NCBI GenBank assembly: GCA_021234155.1
Contig: JAJEKV010000331.1
Span: 186,001-250,000, forward strand
DNA: 64,000 bases
DNA from: Isoetes taiwanensis
Lineage: Eukaryota > Streptophyta > Lycopodiopsida > Isoetales > Isoetaceae
Direction of reading: 5' to 3'
Part shown: piece after piece, positions 10,481-22,699 of the stretch
How positions within the stretch are numbered: the stretch's first letter is position 1
How the letters are laid out: each line of letters opens with the position of its first letter
The notes under the pieces: model-generated
Told to the model about the DNA's origin: nothing
The model's input: only the letters and a program-made list of their open reading frames with translations
Databases searched by the model: none
Program-made: the position numbers and the translations under genes

Positions 10481-13400
10481 TCAACCTTCATATGGTAGGC
10501 GGTCAAGGATCATCTGATGGATAGCCCCGTCAAGGGAAAACCTGTTGGTGTCGGGAATTTGATTCATCTCAAACTTGATTGATGTGACATGATGACTGTA
10601 TTGATAAGTAAGACCTTTGTTTTGAAGTAGCTCCCAACTACCATCGGGTTGGATAACATAGTATACACCAGCCAGCACATGTTCATCGACATTAAAAGTC
10701 TGACCCCAACTGTCATGTACAATCTTGTCAAGAATATGCCTCGGCTTCACACACTTCACCACATAGAAGTCTGCATTCTCTTGATTGCCCTCCTTGGCTA
10801 CAACTGCAAAGTTGTCACCTTCCTCTATGTTTCCACTAAGCCATTCGCCATCACCTTCAAAAAATGCCTCGTCAATTTAGGTCATCAAGTGTTTAGCCAA
10901 GATGGAGCTTCATAGGCTTTAGTGTCACAAACTTCCAATTCTTCAACACTGTGCCTATTCACACAACATGACCGGTTCCCTTCAAACGGTTACCCACGAA
11001 ACAACTTAAACCCTCTCTCGAGCCACTTTTGTAGTCGATTTGGACATGTCGGGATGTTTGTGTATTTCCTTAGTCCCTTCCACCTCAGCGCGATCCGGTA
11101 GGTGCAGAACATCATCCTTTCCAATTAACCGAAGTACTGCAAAGAGGCAAAGAACAAGTATTGCGGCTCCACAGACAAAGATAATACAAAGACTACTCAT
11201 CACATTACTGGCCGGTTCACGAGACAAAGACACTCGCTTATTACAAAGACTACACTCAAAGCCAAGATAGCAGTTCACGGACATCATTACTCAACAGAAT
11301 ACAGCAGATGAAAGCATAATACCTTTTGATGTTTCCGTTGTTGGTACCTTCATTCCAACGAGTTGCGAATTCACAAGCATCAGCATCACCCCTAAATCTC
11401 ACCCCATCATACTTGAGCTGCTCTCTAGTAAATGCCCCTTTAAGGACTGCCCCTTGTCCATCGTGCTCTCCCTTACCATGGGCTGTCCCAAAGAAATTCT
11501 ATACTATTTTCTTCCCTAGCTCATCATAGTGATATCTTGGTAGGAAATAGAATGGCCGGGCATATTTGAATTGGCTAGAACAACCATCTGACCAAACTAT
11601 ATGCTTGGAGAATTCTACACCATTTGATACAAGCCATGAATTGTGCTTTCTAAGACAGTGTTGCACAAAAAGAGTGTCATGAATCTTGTCATCACTTAAG
11701 TAAAAATGGGTTTCCTTCAATAGCTTTCTGATCCCAGAGCTTTTGTCTATCCTATACGTGATGTGGACAAGAATTATTATCTGATCATTGTGCCAGTGCT
11801 GGCTTTGAACCTCCCTTTGTATTTTTATGTTGTAATTCTCTGCAAAATCAATTACATAAATAACAGTGCTATCTTGGGGCAACTCCTGAATTGCAGGGCC
11901 TGCCATCTAGCCCTGTAATTGTGTGGCACAAATATCTTCAATGTGGAACACAGATAGGAAATGAAATTCTTCACTGTCGTTCTCTTGTAAGACAATCTAA
12001 GAACTGGCTTTGGTTCTTTCTTTTTTTTCCCCTTGCCAGTTGAGGTCTCGTCTTGTCTTTGTAGGTTTGATTTGTGTCCCACCAGCTACCTTGGATTTCT
12101 TACTTTTGTTTCCCTTCTTGGTCGTGATTGGATCTTTTCTTTCACGCACCGGTACTTCCTTGGTAACACGATGCGCAACTCCACCGGCTTCTCCTGTCTC
12201 CTTTGGAATTGTAGCAAGGTCTGTAGCACAAAAGCAAAGATTCATTGGATGACAAAGACATCTCAAAGATGTTGCGGCATGCAATAAAAGAGAGTATTAT
12301 CTTTTAAAATGTTTTCCATTCAAGCAAGAATTCATGATCCTCTCTTTCTCTTGGACATATAGGAAGACTTTTTATGCCACACTTCCGACATTTACGCATC
12401 AAGCGGTCATGTTTATACCATTCTTCACCCTCGCTCTTGTTGCAAACCCACCCTCCGGAGTTCATTTGCTTGAGTCATCATGATATTGGTTGGTCGAGAC
12501 ACTTCTCACGTGTCCTGAGACCTCACAACGGCACTTGCACTCTTCACCATGAAATCCGGGCCACGACCTTAAAGCATTCAGCCCACTCGCGATACTCCAA
12601 CTTCATATGGTATATGCAGCGGCAGATTTCCCTTTTCGATATTTTCTTTACATAAATAGGCTTCAACTTCTCTAAAAGCCTTTAAGCAAACAGGTGTTCG
12701 GGGATGTGCCTTTTTGTATTGTTGAAAAAGCTGCAGCTGAATGGTGGCCTTTGGTTAGAAATATTTACGCAAGAATAGCAAGGAGCTTTTGTATGGAACC
12801 TTATACCCGTGTGACCTCCATAAGGTGCAACGGATAAGAAATTTGGAAGTCTGACTCTCCAACAGTGTTCACAACATCTTTCTTGCAAGGAGAGACTCTG
12901 CTATTTTGTTTCCAGAATTCTATTATGCTTTGCTTGCAAGCAGGGGTGAGAGAATCGCACCTCAACCTCCTTTGGAAGCAAGACCACGGACCATATCCAA
13001 GGACAGCTTTAGATTTTCTTAATGCAGCAGTTGCAATTGTTGCCCTTTTGGAACCTATCATAAGAGATATTGCACATTATTCAATGAACCTATCCCAGCC
13101 AGCAGCACTGAGCAGATACAAGCACCTTCAAGGATAAAGAAGCACAGACTTGATTTCGTGAATTCAGCAGATACAAGCACTTAAAAGCATAAAAAAGCAC
13201 AAGCATGAAAGCAAGAATTAGATGTACCTAACAGCCCTGCCATAGTGGAATTGCATCTCAATTTTGTGGAAGAAGCATGGTTCTTTTGCCTCTTTGTGGC
13301 TACCATTGTCTGTTTCAAGTTGTTGAGCAGCAACCCCCCTGCCTTGCAATCCTTTGGATTTGGCAAAATTCCAGGTTCTGAGATTTCCATTTCGTGGTGA

Positions 13401-13861
13401 TGAACCACCCTCTTCATCACATCGGCCTTGAGTTCGGGTGAATGCTTTTTAGTGAGCTTGTTGAAGTAATCAACTACAAGCTTGGCTATTTCTTGCCTGC
13501 GTCTCATGCTCAGATCTTCCCGTTCAACCACTGCTTTTCTTATCTTATTGTGTAATCTGTATTCTCTCTTTCTCTCTGCATTCAATTTCTTGTAAATTGC
13601 AGAGAAAACTGGATCTTCACGCGATATTTCCTGTGTTGCATTGACATTCAACAAATCTAGATCACTGTATTGGAATTCATCAGGCCGAAAATCCAATGCT
13701 AAACGTGTGATTGCCTTCAGGCCGGTATCAAGGAGCGCCATGAAATTCTTGAGAGACGGAGAATAAGTGAATTGGAGGGAGAATTTGCATGGGCCATGAG
13801 ATCGAAGTAGTTCTGGGCTCGAATTTGCAAGGTACAACCACTTGCGTGAAAATCCAGCCAA
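10481..13861 (-). pseudogene. DDE-type transposase, decayed copy 1
   Basis: Read on the minus strand from 13,861. An N-terminal 226-codon frame comes first, then a segment with GPWSCFQRR and FWKQNSRVSPCKKDV near 12,900-13,000. A zinc-knuckle-like EEWYKHDRLMRKCRKCG follows near 12,400. The core at 11,499-12,000 has VPHNYRARWQ, IDFAENYNIKIQREVQSQHW, HIVWSDGCSSQFK and HGKGEHDG. The C-terminal region at 10,481-10,870 has IEEGDNFAVVAKEG, FYVVKCVKPRHIL and DSWGQTF. The D of FAENY, the D of WSDG and the E of GKGEHDG are candidate catalytic acids. The same block order recurs at 60,001-62,640, so the frames are genuinely homologous. The xxSENY/WTDGCSSQYK signature is common in proteins amplified in animal genomes; I do not know an agreed superfamily name. 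Frames are broken at several places. Confidence 0.75.
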
Positions 13862-14009
13862 AATCCCACAATCATTTTCCTAACGGTTCGTTGCTGAGGT
13901 GGACGTGTGAGTACATGAAGGGCGTGAAAAAAATGACGGGCAGTTACACCCACCAACACCCAAATTAAGCAAAAGCAGGGGTGCTTTAAGCGGGCTAAAA
14001 CCCTGCTAT
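13862..14009. other. Upstream flank of transposase copy 1
   Basis: A short flank with words such as AAGCAGGGGTGCTTTAAGC near 13,972-13,990. No convincing matching terminus was found downstream near 10,480, so the element ends remain undefined. Confidence 0.35.
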
Positions 14010-14033
14010 AAGCATGCGTCCGGACGCATGCTT
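14010..14033. repeat. Perfect 24-bp palindrome
   Basis: The palindrome has half-site AAGCATGCGTCC and no spacer. It lies about 150 bp outside the start of the transposase copy 1 frame and could be a remnant of an element end. Function unknown. Confidence 0.9.
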
Positions 14034-14677
14034 TTGATACCTGCCAACATACTTTTGCCCTTGATTAAGAAGGGGAGAGCCATTTGTGTCCTTTTTGTTT
14101 CAGACCCTTGTATGATATTATGTATTTTCCATGGTGCATGTATGACTCCTCCCATTGTGTGCTTAGCTATATCCCATTTTATTATTATTTATCATGGTAC
14201 CCGGCCTTATTGGTTGGGGTGTATAGCTAAGGAGCCATAGAAAAGTTGTAGCATATAATACAACAAAGTTTAACGTCCTCTTATTAGGTGTTTGATATTG
14301 ATGGCACTTCTTAGCCAGAATAACGATGTATATCAAAGAAATTTGCCTTTATAGGATGCCTGCAATAGTGATTAAATTGCCAACGCAAGCATCATCAATG
14401 ATTCTTTCTACAAAAAGATGCTGACTTTCTAACCTTTGATTAGAGTGCAATGATGTAATAGGGAGATATATTTAGCAAAAACTATTAGAGGCCCTTTTCA
14501 GTCCATTAATGAATGACTGGAGTTGAAAAATAAACCTTTGCCAACCTGTTCCTAATGTACCGATATATTTGGCAATTCTCCAACTCCTGAATAAAAAAGG
14601 ACCGAGAATCTGTGAGAACAGGAGTTTTTTCAATATTTGATATTTGGCCAGATGTAGACAGGTATATAATACAAAAC

Positions 14678-15333
14678 ATGTTTTGTTAGTTTTTTTTTTT
14701 TTTTTTTTTTTTTTGAGGGATAAAAAATAGACTTTATTTACTTTAAGAGAATGATACAAAGCCACATAGCAGGGGTGCACTCATCTACAAATGTGAGATG
14801 AGGATAGCTATTTGGCTCCTTCTTGCACTATTCTCTTGTACAACCTAGTGTAAGTTTAGGTAGGTGCCCCATATTTCAACCTTTACTTCTTCTTCAATCT
14901 CAAACACTCGCCTGAATTTTTTCAGCCTTTCAAGCACCATATGCAGAAGCTGATTTGGTGTTATGTCCTCTTGATTCTCATCGAAGACTAAGGCATTTCT
15001 CCTCTTCCATGTTGACCAGATTGTCCAGGCCCTAGCTATATGAAAGGCCACCTTCTTCGTGGTGCACCATTCTATGGGAAGGATTCCCAACAGCAGTTCC
15101 TTGGTACCTAACGGGTATTCAAAGCTATCCAGACTCCATGCCCATACTACTTGCAACTTCTCACATTCCACCATGGATTCTGTTCACCGCACATGGGGCA
15201 TCTTGGTGACGTTATTGTCCCATTTTGAGACTAGTTGATTGACCCTTGGAACCCTGTGTATCACTTGCCAAAGCAGAGCATTTATCCGTGGGGGCAAATA
15301 CTTCTGCCATACATTTCTCCAGATGTTTTGTTA
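14678..15333 (-). mobile_element. 5'-truncated LINE with poly(A) tail and target-site duplication
   Basis: On the minus strand the insert runs from 15,322 to 14,689. It starts inside a coding frame reading WRNVWQKYLPPRINALLWQV, typical of the zinc-binding region at the C-terminus of plant LINE reverse transcriptase ORFs. A frameshifted RCPMCGE follows. An open frame at 15,174-14,845 then has ARAWTIWSTWKRRNALVFDE. The 3' UTR has AATAAA near 14,735 and a 25-nt A tail (T-run 14,690-14,714). The 11-bp direct repeat ATGTTTTGTTA flanks it at 14,678-14,688 and 15,323-15,333, a target-site duplication. This is a classic dead-on-arrival 5' truncation. Confidence 0.85.
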
Positions 15334-18300
15334 TTATTGATCTTGATCAAAGTTTATCTTGCATTCTTAAATGCTATGTTGCATTTGGTTGATATTCTTT
15401 GTACAAGTGTTGAGACTGCATGAAGGGATTTGAGCATTTGATTATTTTGTGGCATCTCGCCCTCGCCCTCTCTCTCTCCCTCTCCCTCTCCCTCTCCCTC
15501 CCTCCCTCCCTCCCTCTCTCTCTCTCTCAATTGTAATACAGTTAATTCATGACAGATAAAACATTGAATGTGAAAATAAAACATTTGCATAGTCAATTTG
15601 AAGTTTAGGGCCCATAATCTTGCAAAGTATTTTGAAGCGCCAGACCAATCTTGGACTCTAGAATTGCAACATTTATGGCTTTGCGACTAGGTATTTCATT
15701 TTATGCATGATCCGTTTGCTCTTGGGTTTCAAATCTTGCTCTGCTATGGGTTTTCTAGACTTGCACACTTTGGAAATGCAACAATTATGGCTTTACCACT
15801 ACTTTGTATTTTATTTCGTTCATGATCCATTTGCTCTTGGGTTTCAAATCTTGCTCTGCTACGGGGTCTAGGAATTTGCCTTGCATGTCACAATGGAGGG
15901 TTTTGGGAATGCAGGTCCTTCGACATGGTAAGAATATATAAGCCAAAGTTACCTCCAGTTGTTTATTTGTGCTTATTGTTAGAAGAGGAAACCATTTTGA
16001 GGCTATAATGTTTCTATATCTCTAAATATCTCTAAATGGTGCATCCCAAAGTAATTGGAAATACACAAAGTCAAGAAGTAATTGAAAATACACAAAGTCA
16101 AGGGTTAGCTATTGACGTTAAACTATAGTAAATTATATGGGTATCCTTTAGAGTTAGTTGCTATATGTTTGTAAAAATCTTCATTATCTGCATGGAATAA
16201 ACGAACGGCTAAGGTTAGCCAAATGGCTATTTTTTGGCAATTTTTCCAAGAAAAATAAATAAAGTAAATGGAAAAAATGGTGTCCCCCGAAAAAGAAAAT
16301 TTTAGCCTAACTTTTTTGCCGCCCAAGTGATCTTTTAGGTTGAATAGCCAAACCTTTACCTCCAGACATATCTACTAGGACATTGATTAGCTAAATCTAA
16401 GATAGAATGGGCTTGGAAAAATGGATAGATTACCCCAGAATCCACACCAATATATGTAGCAACTTTAAGAAGTTATCAAATAGGGTTTATCTTTTTCTTT
16501 TTCTTTTTTCCATTTTTTTCCTTATTCCAAGTACAAAATTGAAGCATTAGAAAAAAAAGAACAATGTACTCTTTTTTCTTTTTTGGGTTTTTGAACATGT
16601 TCATGTATATTTGTGTTTTAATTTGTTCTTCATATAAAGGAAGTCATAACAATGATAATAATTCCATCAATTATACTATATTATGTTGATTGTCATTACT
16701 TTATCTATATTGCATTACGTTGTATTTACAGTTGTAGTTACAGTAAATTGAATGTCTTTGCCAAAATGCTTGGAGCATGATGGCTAATATTTGCCTCTTC
16801 ATTTTGTAAAAGTTTAGCCAAAAGCAAGAAACTACAATGGAGAAAAATCATTTAGTTTAGCCACGTGTTAGAAACTTCTAACCCCAATTTGAAGGTAGTT
16901 TAGCTAAATCTATTTCGGCTACACTAAAATATAGGAGTAGTAATTTATTCCATGATTATCTCCTTAGGTATTTCATAAGTTTGTCATTGCAAGAGTATCT
17001 CATTAAGCATGATTGTTGCTATTAATGAAGATGCATTATATTTACAAAATTGGAGCATGATCATGATTCTAGAAACTATTATTGTAGACCTCAATAGACC
17101 TGGATCTGCTATTCAAGTAAATATAACACATGTATTCTGCGATGTTCAATCAATTAGCATAGAAGTTATTTTGAAGTTATTTAGGTCGTAACATTTGAAC
17201 GACAATATTCTAGTCATATGGTTTTGGTCAAATGTCATGTATAAATCACATGGCTTGAGGAAGAGAAACAAGAAAATTGAAAAATGACCACTGTGTAAAC
17301 CAGTGAGTGACTTGGCTAACACCACCTCATTAGCCATGAATAAATTAACAACCATATTATATTACTCCAACAAGAGTTAATGCTCGAATTCAAGGTGAAT
17401 GACTAGATTGTTTTGTCTCGTGACCTCTATAGTAGGTTTTCTAGCTCATAAAGGATTCTTCAATAAACTAGAAGAATTTCTTAAAAAATGATGCCACTTG
17501 GCATCTATTTATGGATGATTGTGCTTATTGCTTGCATATTGTGCAACAATATGGAGCTAGGCTAGGGAGATGTTTTAACTAGATAGTCTTTTAGATTCTT
17601 CCCTACGCTCCAGTGGATGTACTCATGTTTAATATATATGCTCGATGTAGGAAATGTCAGGACTTTTGAAGGTTGGTAGAACGAGCACAAACTCGTGGTA
17701 TCTTGTTATATCAACCAATGTCTCACAAGACTATAAAACTATAGATTTTGTTATATCGACAAATTTAATAAAGAATTGCAAGAATCAATGGGTTTGAGAT
17801 CATATGAGCATCATGGGATCCCAATTTGATAATGCAAATGCCAGTGGGTTTGAGATAATGTGAACATCACGAGAGCCTATGAATGATAGGAGTCCATAAA
17901 TCATGCTAGAATAACATGCTTTAGAATAGTGAAGCCCATATCCATGTTGGCAAGCCCATGTTCAATACTTTGCACAAAGATGAATACTTTGTTTAGGATA
18001 CTTTCCATAAAGATCTTATGAGATTTTTATGGCAGTATAACATAAGCAAAGGGTGCTCATTCCACAAATGTCAGCGTGGATTTGGCCGCATATGCGTTAG
18101 ATCTTAGAGCTATTTTAGATCAAGCGTTGCTCATTGCACACAATCTCGCTTTTGTTGTTACGTGCTGCTGAATAGAGTCATAACACATACCTCTTATGTG
18201 ACACATAGGATCAAAATTCATGCCACGACTCTAAATATGGTACTCTCACACATCACCAAGCACATATTTATTAGAGGACCTTTTTTTTTCCCCTCTCGTT

Positions 18301-18685
18301 ATAATAATGTTACTTTTGCAAAATTAACATGAAATATGAACAGTCCTAGACATATATACATGAGTTAGACATCTAAAGTCTATTTTCAGGAGAGATGAAG
18401 AAATCTGTATCATGAGTAAAACATAGACTATAGTCCACTTTGAGGAGAGATGAAGGAATCTTTAACATTACGTGTGTTTTGCACCGTTGCGAATAAACAT
18501 AAATATATTACTAAGCAGGAATTGCATTATGGTCCAATTTCTTGTATTGATAAAACTGTACTATATTTTTCATAACAAAAAAGACCATCGGTAGACAATA
18601 TAAAGAGGAATCCATAAACACATAGGTAATCCTTTGTTATTGGCCTAATCTACTTTTAGACCTACCATTTTCAATATAAGCTAGC
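15334..18685. other. No gene; simple repeats and duplications
   Basis: A pyrimidine microsatellite of CTCCCT/CTCT type lies at 15,459-15,528. A tandem duplication of roughly 120 bp (about 15,665-15,760 and 15,780-15,885) shares CTTGGGTTTCAAATCTTGC. Beyond this I see only AT-rich DNA with short frames that carry no motif. Confidence 0.5.
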
Positions 18686-19456
18686 TTAGTTACTGGGGAG
18701 CGCGTTGTTGATGGTTTTGATAAGGGTCTCTGCAGGCACTACAGTGATAGCCAATGCCTCAGCCATGCTGCTCACAAGCTTACTGATGATTTCATATTTG
18801 TAGGATCGCACTACGATGGACTGGTTGGGAGTTGGCATACTTTTACCAAGATCTGTGCGTGACATTTTGGCAATGCCATGGAATATGCAGAGTGCTGGGT
18901 TGCTTTCTGCACCTTCGAAGTGATACCCAACAAACATAGTCTGCGTCTCTTCTATGCTTGTCAAAGAAGAAGCTTGAATTAGGAGCTGCCTAATCACGAT
19001 GGTTGGATTCTGAATGCCACTTTCACCAACAAACGACTCAATCTCCTCTAACAATGCCTTACAGTCTCCTTTGCCAAAACTAAAATCTCGTTTGGCGGAG
19101 CTTACCAAAGGCATGTAGCTCCCAAAGCCTACCAGGGTGGAAAGTAGATCTGCAAACCCTTTGGCTTCCTTTGCAGGATCTCCAGTTGCATTGGGAGTAT
19201 AGTTGACGCTGGCCATGGCTGTGGCAAGAAATGTAGAAAGGACATCAGCATGAAGCTTTGGATTCTGAAACGTCTCCACGTTTGAAGGAGGAGGGGAAGC
19301 CTTTTCGGGCAAGTTGATAGCACTAGCTCGGCTAATGGCTTCGCCAATGCTAGTCGCCCCTGGAAGATCTTCTGTCTTGATCTTCTTGCTGCCTTCATAT
19401 TTCAACAATTCTAAGTTACGGCGAGCTTGCTCGGCAGTCAGAAGAAGAGGAGCCAT
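18686..19456 (-). CDS. Unrecognised intact 256-aa protein
   Basis: The frame runs from ATG at 19,456 to a stop at 18,686 with no interruption and is the longest non-repetitive open frame in the window. It begins MAPLLLTAEQARRNLELLKY, then a lysine-rich patch (SKKIKTEDLP), a Pro/Ser linker near residues 50-60 (EKASPPPSN), and a mainly helical remainder rich in Ala, Leu and Ser. It ends ETLIKTINNALPSN. There is no signal peptide, membrane helix or catalytic motif. A broken relative lies divergently at 21,253-21,500, so this is a family and not a chance frame. Its size and helical look would also fit a structural protein such as a nucleocapsid, but there is no diagnostic motif and I do not claim it. 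Whether it is expressed is unknown. No clear minus-strand AATAAA follows the stop nearby. Confidence 0.7.
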   Translation of the reverse strand: MAPLLLTAEQARRNLELLKYEGSKKIKTEDLPGATSIGEAISRASAINLPEKASPPPSNVETFQNPKLHADVLSTFLATAMASVNYTPNATGDPAKEAKGFADLLSTLVGFGSYMPLVSSAKRDFSFGKGDCKALLEEIESFVGESGIQNPTIVIRQLLIQASSLTSIEETQTMFVGYHFEGAESNPALCIFHGIAKMSRTDLGKSMPTPNQSIVVRSYKYEIISKLVSSMAEALAITVVPAETLIKTINNALPSN

Positions 19457-21149
19457 CTAGCCTGCAATCTACTTTGATACTCTTTGGCTGATGGCTGGCT
19501 GACTCTTATCAAACAAGTAAATTAATCTCAGAATAGCTGCCAAGTAAATTAATCTCAGAGTACTTAACCTATTGTAAATGAACCGCTGCAATTGTCCATG
19601 TGTCATCTAGAATCGGAGGAGCATCAAATTGCACTACCGGAACAGAGTTGCGACCCGACTGTGAAGTTCTGACAAGAGAGGATCAGGATGGACCACTAGC
19701 AATTCTCATTCATAGGACAATCCTGTAGATGAATGAACAATTGATGCTTATCGAACAATAGATGCTCTGGAATCAATTCAGGTCCATTCCAATATAATAA
19801 TACTCCAACGAAATCCATGGGAAGTGCCTGGGGCTCTTTTCAAACAACTTAAATGGGAATCTCAGAGTACTTATTGTTGTAAATGAACCGCTGCCATGTG
19901 AAGCTCTGACAAGAGAGGATCAGGATGGACCACAGCCACTGTAGCAATGGAGGTCCATTTATTTCTACAGGATTGTTCTTATCGAAGAATTGAAGCTCTG
20001 GAATCAATTCAGGTCGAAGAGGCCATGGAATCAATCAATTCAGGTGCATTTCAATAAAATATAATAATCCAAGAAAATGCATGGGGAATGTGTTATGAAT
20101 TTGGGGCTAACACGTTGCCAAGCATGCATATCAGAAGGAAACTCCTGAAAATGGAGCCATCTACAATATAATACTTCAAAGAAATCCATGGGAAATTCCT
20201 CATGATGGTTTATGGTCCATCTATGCAGACTGCAATGGCACGTGTATCTTCTATTAAAGAAACACCTTACGACCACTGTCTAGAATTGGATTGACAACTG
20301 TGTAGAATTGGATGGACCACTGTCTACTTATGTCTAAAAGAGGATGGACACAGACTTGTCTAAAATTGGGATTTGTCTAAAAAGACGATGGATCACTCAC
20401 TGTATCAAGGAGGCTCATCGTGTTAAGCTGATTGAAAGCGATCCTGAAGATGGAGCCATCTACAATATAATACTCCAAGGATCTGCATGGGGAAGTGCTT
20501 ATGGATTTGGGGCTAACACCTTATCTCCCAACCATATATTAATATATTAGAGGGAACTCTGCCATGTGAAACCGTGAAAGCAATGCTGAGGATGGAACCA
20601 TCTACAATATAATACTCCAAACAAATTCATGGGAAGTTGCTCGTGATTCACGAGAGGGATGGTGGTGGTACCTCTCTGAAACAGCCCATGTGATCTGCAA
20701 TGTGAACGTGGTGTGGTCATAGAGAAGATGGACCACTGTATCACTGGAAATTCATTCATTTACAATACAATACGATTGTCTATTCGGATTATTCTTATCC
20801 ATTGATAAGAATTTCTCCCTACAGTACAGTACGGTGCCATGTGAAGCTCTGGCAGCACTTAATAAAGTAAAAAGAGAGGATTCACCACTGTAGTAAGGGA
20901 GGCTCAATGATACACTTGTCTCCTATACAGCTCTAGTAGAGTTAACTTGATACACTTTCTCAATAATACAGCTTTGGTAGAGTAAACTAAAAAGAGAGGA
21001 TGGACCACTGTACTAATGGAGGCATCTACAATTTCTCCCTATGCTGAAGAGGAGGTCCAAGTGCACAGAAATGACCTCAGCAATGAACAGAATTGTGAAC
21101 AGAATTCTTTCATAAATGATCTTCAAGGTCCAATGTGGGCATGATCAAT
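19457..21149. repeat. Degenerate dispersed repeat field
   Basis: A short motif of the form GGAGCCATCTACAATATAAT followed by ACTCCAA and ATGGGAA recurs with variation near 19,790, 20,050, 20,150, 20,450 and 20,595. AGAGAGGATCAGGATGGACC recurs at about 19,675 and 19,912. The field fills the space between the 256-codon gene and its divergent broken relative, suggesting repeated local duplication. No coding frame was seen. Confidence 0.55.
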
Positions 21150-21150
21150 A

Positions 21151-21188
<38 letters not shown>
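21150..21188. repeat. (ATT)n microsatellite
   Basis: An uninterrupted run of TAT/ATT triplets of about 39 bp. Confidence 0.95.
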
Positions 21189-21189
<1 letters not shown>

Positions 21190-21252
21190 AGAGCCAGGTG
21201 TTCATCAAGTCTCATAAGATTGTTTCAAATGACCTTTTCTAGCATTACGATT

Positions 21253-21500
21253 TGCAAATGGCTTCACATCTTTGTTGACTCCAGAGCAAGCACGATGTAA
21301 CAAGGAATTGTTTCAAATAAGTGAGTCCACGCTAAACCAGCCTTTCCTTCCTCTCTCTGCCGAGAATATCATAGTAGTCTTGCCATTAGTAATGGCACCA
21401 TCAAGTCCCGCTATCCTCTTCCACCAAATTCCACAATATTCGCCGATGAGAAATATCACGAGAATGTTATTTCTACATTTTTCAAAGACAAGCTATGGTG
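21253..21500 (+). pseudogene. Broken relative of the 256-aa gene
   Basis: One frame reads LLTPEQARCNKELFQ, matching LLLTAEQARRNLELLKY of the gene at 18,686-19,456. After a frame change, PLPPNSTIFADEKYHENVIS matches the SPPPSNVETFQNPKLHADVLS region of that protein with the same spacing of Pro-Pro, Phe, Lys and His. The copy has an in-frame stop at the start, is frameshifted and ends near 21,500, just before a 21-bp tandem repeat. It is oriented divergently from the intact gene. Confidence 0.6.
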
Positions 21501-21515
21501 AGTGTGGGCTACCTT

Positions 21516-21681
21516 GTATTTATGGCCAAATACTTGGTATTTCTAGCCAAATACTTGATATTTCTGGCCATATACCTGGTATTTCTGACCATATACTTGG
21601 CATTTCTGGCCAGCTACTTTGTATTTCTGGCCAACTACTTGGTATTTCTAGCCATGAGTGACATGGTATTTTTGGCCATGA
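21516..21681. repeat. 21-bp tandem repeat
   Basis: About eight degenerate units of the form GTATTTCTGGCCAAATACTTG, the last ones irregular. The unit length is a multiple of three, so all units read in phase, giving misleading open frames on the plus strand. Confidence 0.9.
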
Positions 21682-21689
21682 TCACTAAG

Positions 21690-22690
21690 GCTATCACAAC
21701 ATAAATTGTTTTAGATCAATATAACTCTTAAATTTTTAAGTGCAACCAAAGCCTTTATTTGTTAGAAAGTGACATAGTTCTCACTAGCAACAAGCTTAGG
21801 CTTATCACTAGAGTTATCAGGCGACGGACAAAAAATGGTGCATTTGCACTGTTCACATTAAAATTCATATAAAATCAATGGCTCAAAATTCAATAAAACC
21901 CTTCCTAGAGTTCATATATGGCAATCATATTCCATATAAAAAATATCTAAAAATCTATCTACTTCCATTCTTGGAAGTTATGCTTAGGTGAATCCAAGAG
22001 GGTCATGGCAAGACTACCTTATATTTACATAAGTTAAAACTATCTTAATGAAATGATTTTATTTTTTTATTTTTTTTTCAGTATTTTCTTATTTTTCTAT
22101 GCGAGTTAGAGAGTACAACACAAAAAACTGCACCTCTTTCCAAGGTATGAGAAGGAATAGGGTTCATCGAACATGACAGGGCTGTCTTCTGTGGACCAAT
22201 AACTATTTTAAACTGAAATTAGAGATCTATATTACCAAGGAAGGCTTGCATCCATAAAAAAAATATAGCTCATCATGAAAGATGATCTACATGCACTATT
22301 ATCATACTTAACCTACAATACTTCTGGCAGCAAACATAGTAATAAGTTTATGATAGCAAGAGAAAAGTAGGTTTCTTTGTGTTTTTTGCAATATATGACA
22401 TCAAGAACCTCTATGCAATGTATTATTATATGTGACTTACACTCCGGCAGACATGCAACACCATCTTGACGCTCTGGACTTATTCTGCCAGACGATCTGC
22501 CATGCAAGTCAACTTGAACAAGACTAAGATGGTCCTCATATCATCCTCACATCAGCCATGGGTCTCCTTTCTCAGTTACCGAGGGCAAAATTTGGAAGTG
22601 GCATGACCTACAGGTATTTGGGAGTGGAGTTCCACTCTTTTATTCAGTGGAATGCCTCAATCAACGCAATCACATCTAACTCATCTTCTT
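21690..22690. other. No gene seen
   Basis: AT-rich DNA without supported coding sequence. No structured repeats stood out. Confidence 0.45.
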
Positions 22691-22699
22691 CTTGTTGCA

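Noticed and set aside
21272-21704. Frames across 21,500-21,680 as a repeat protein
   Set aside because: The 21-bp tandem repeat is in phase by length and gives repetitive peptides in several frames.
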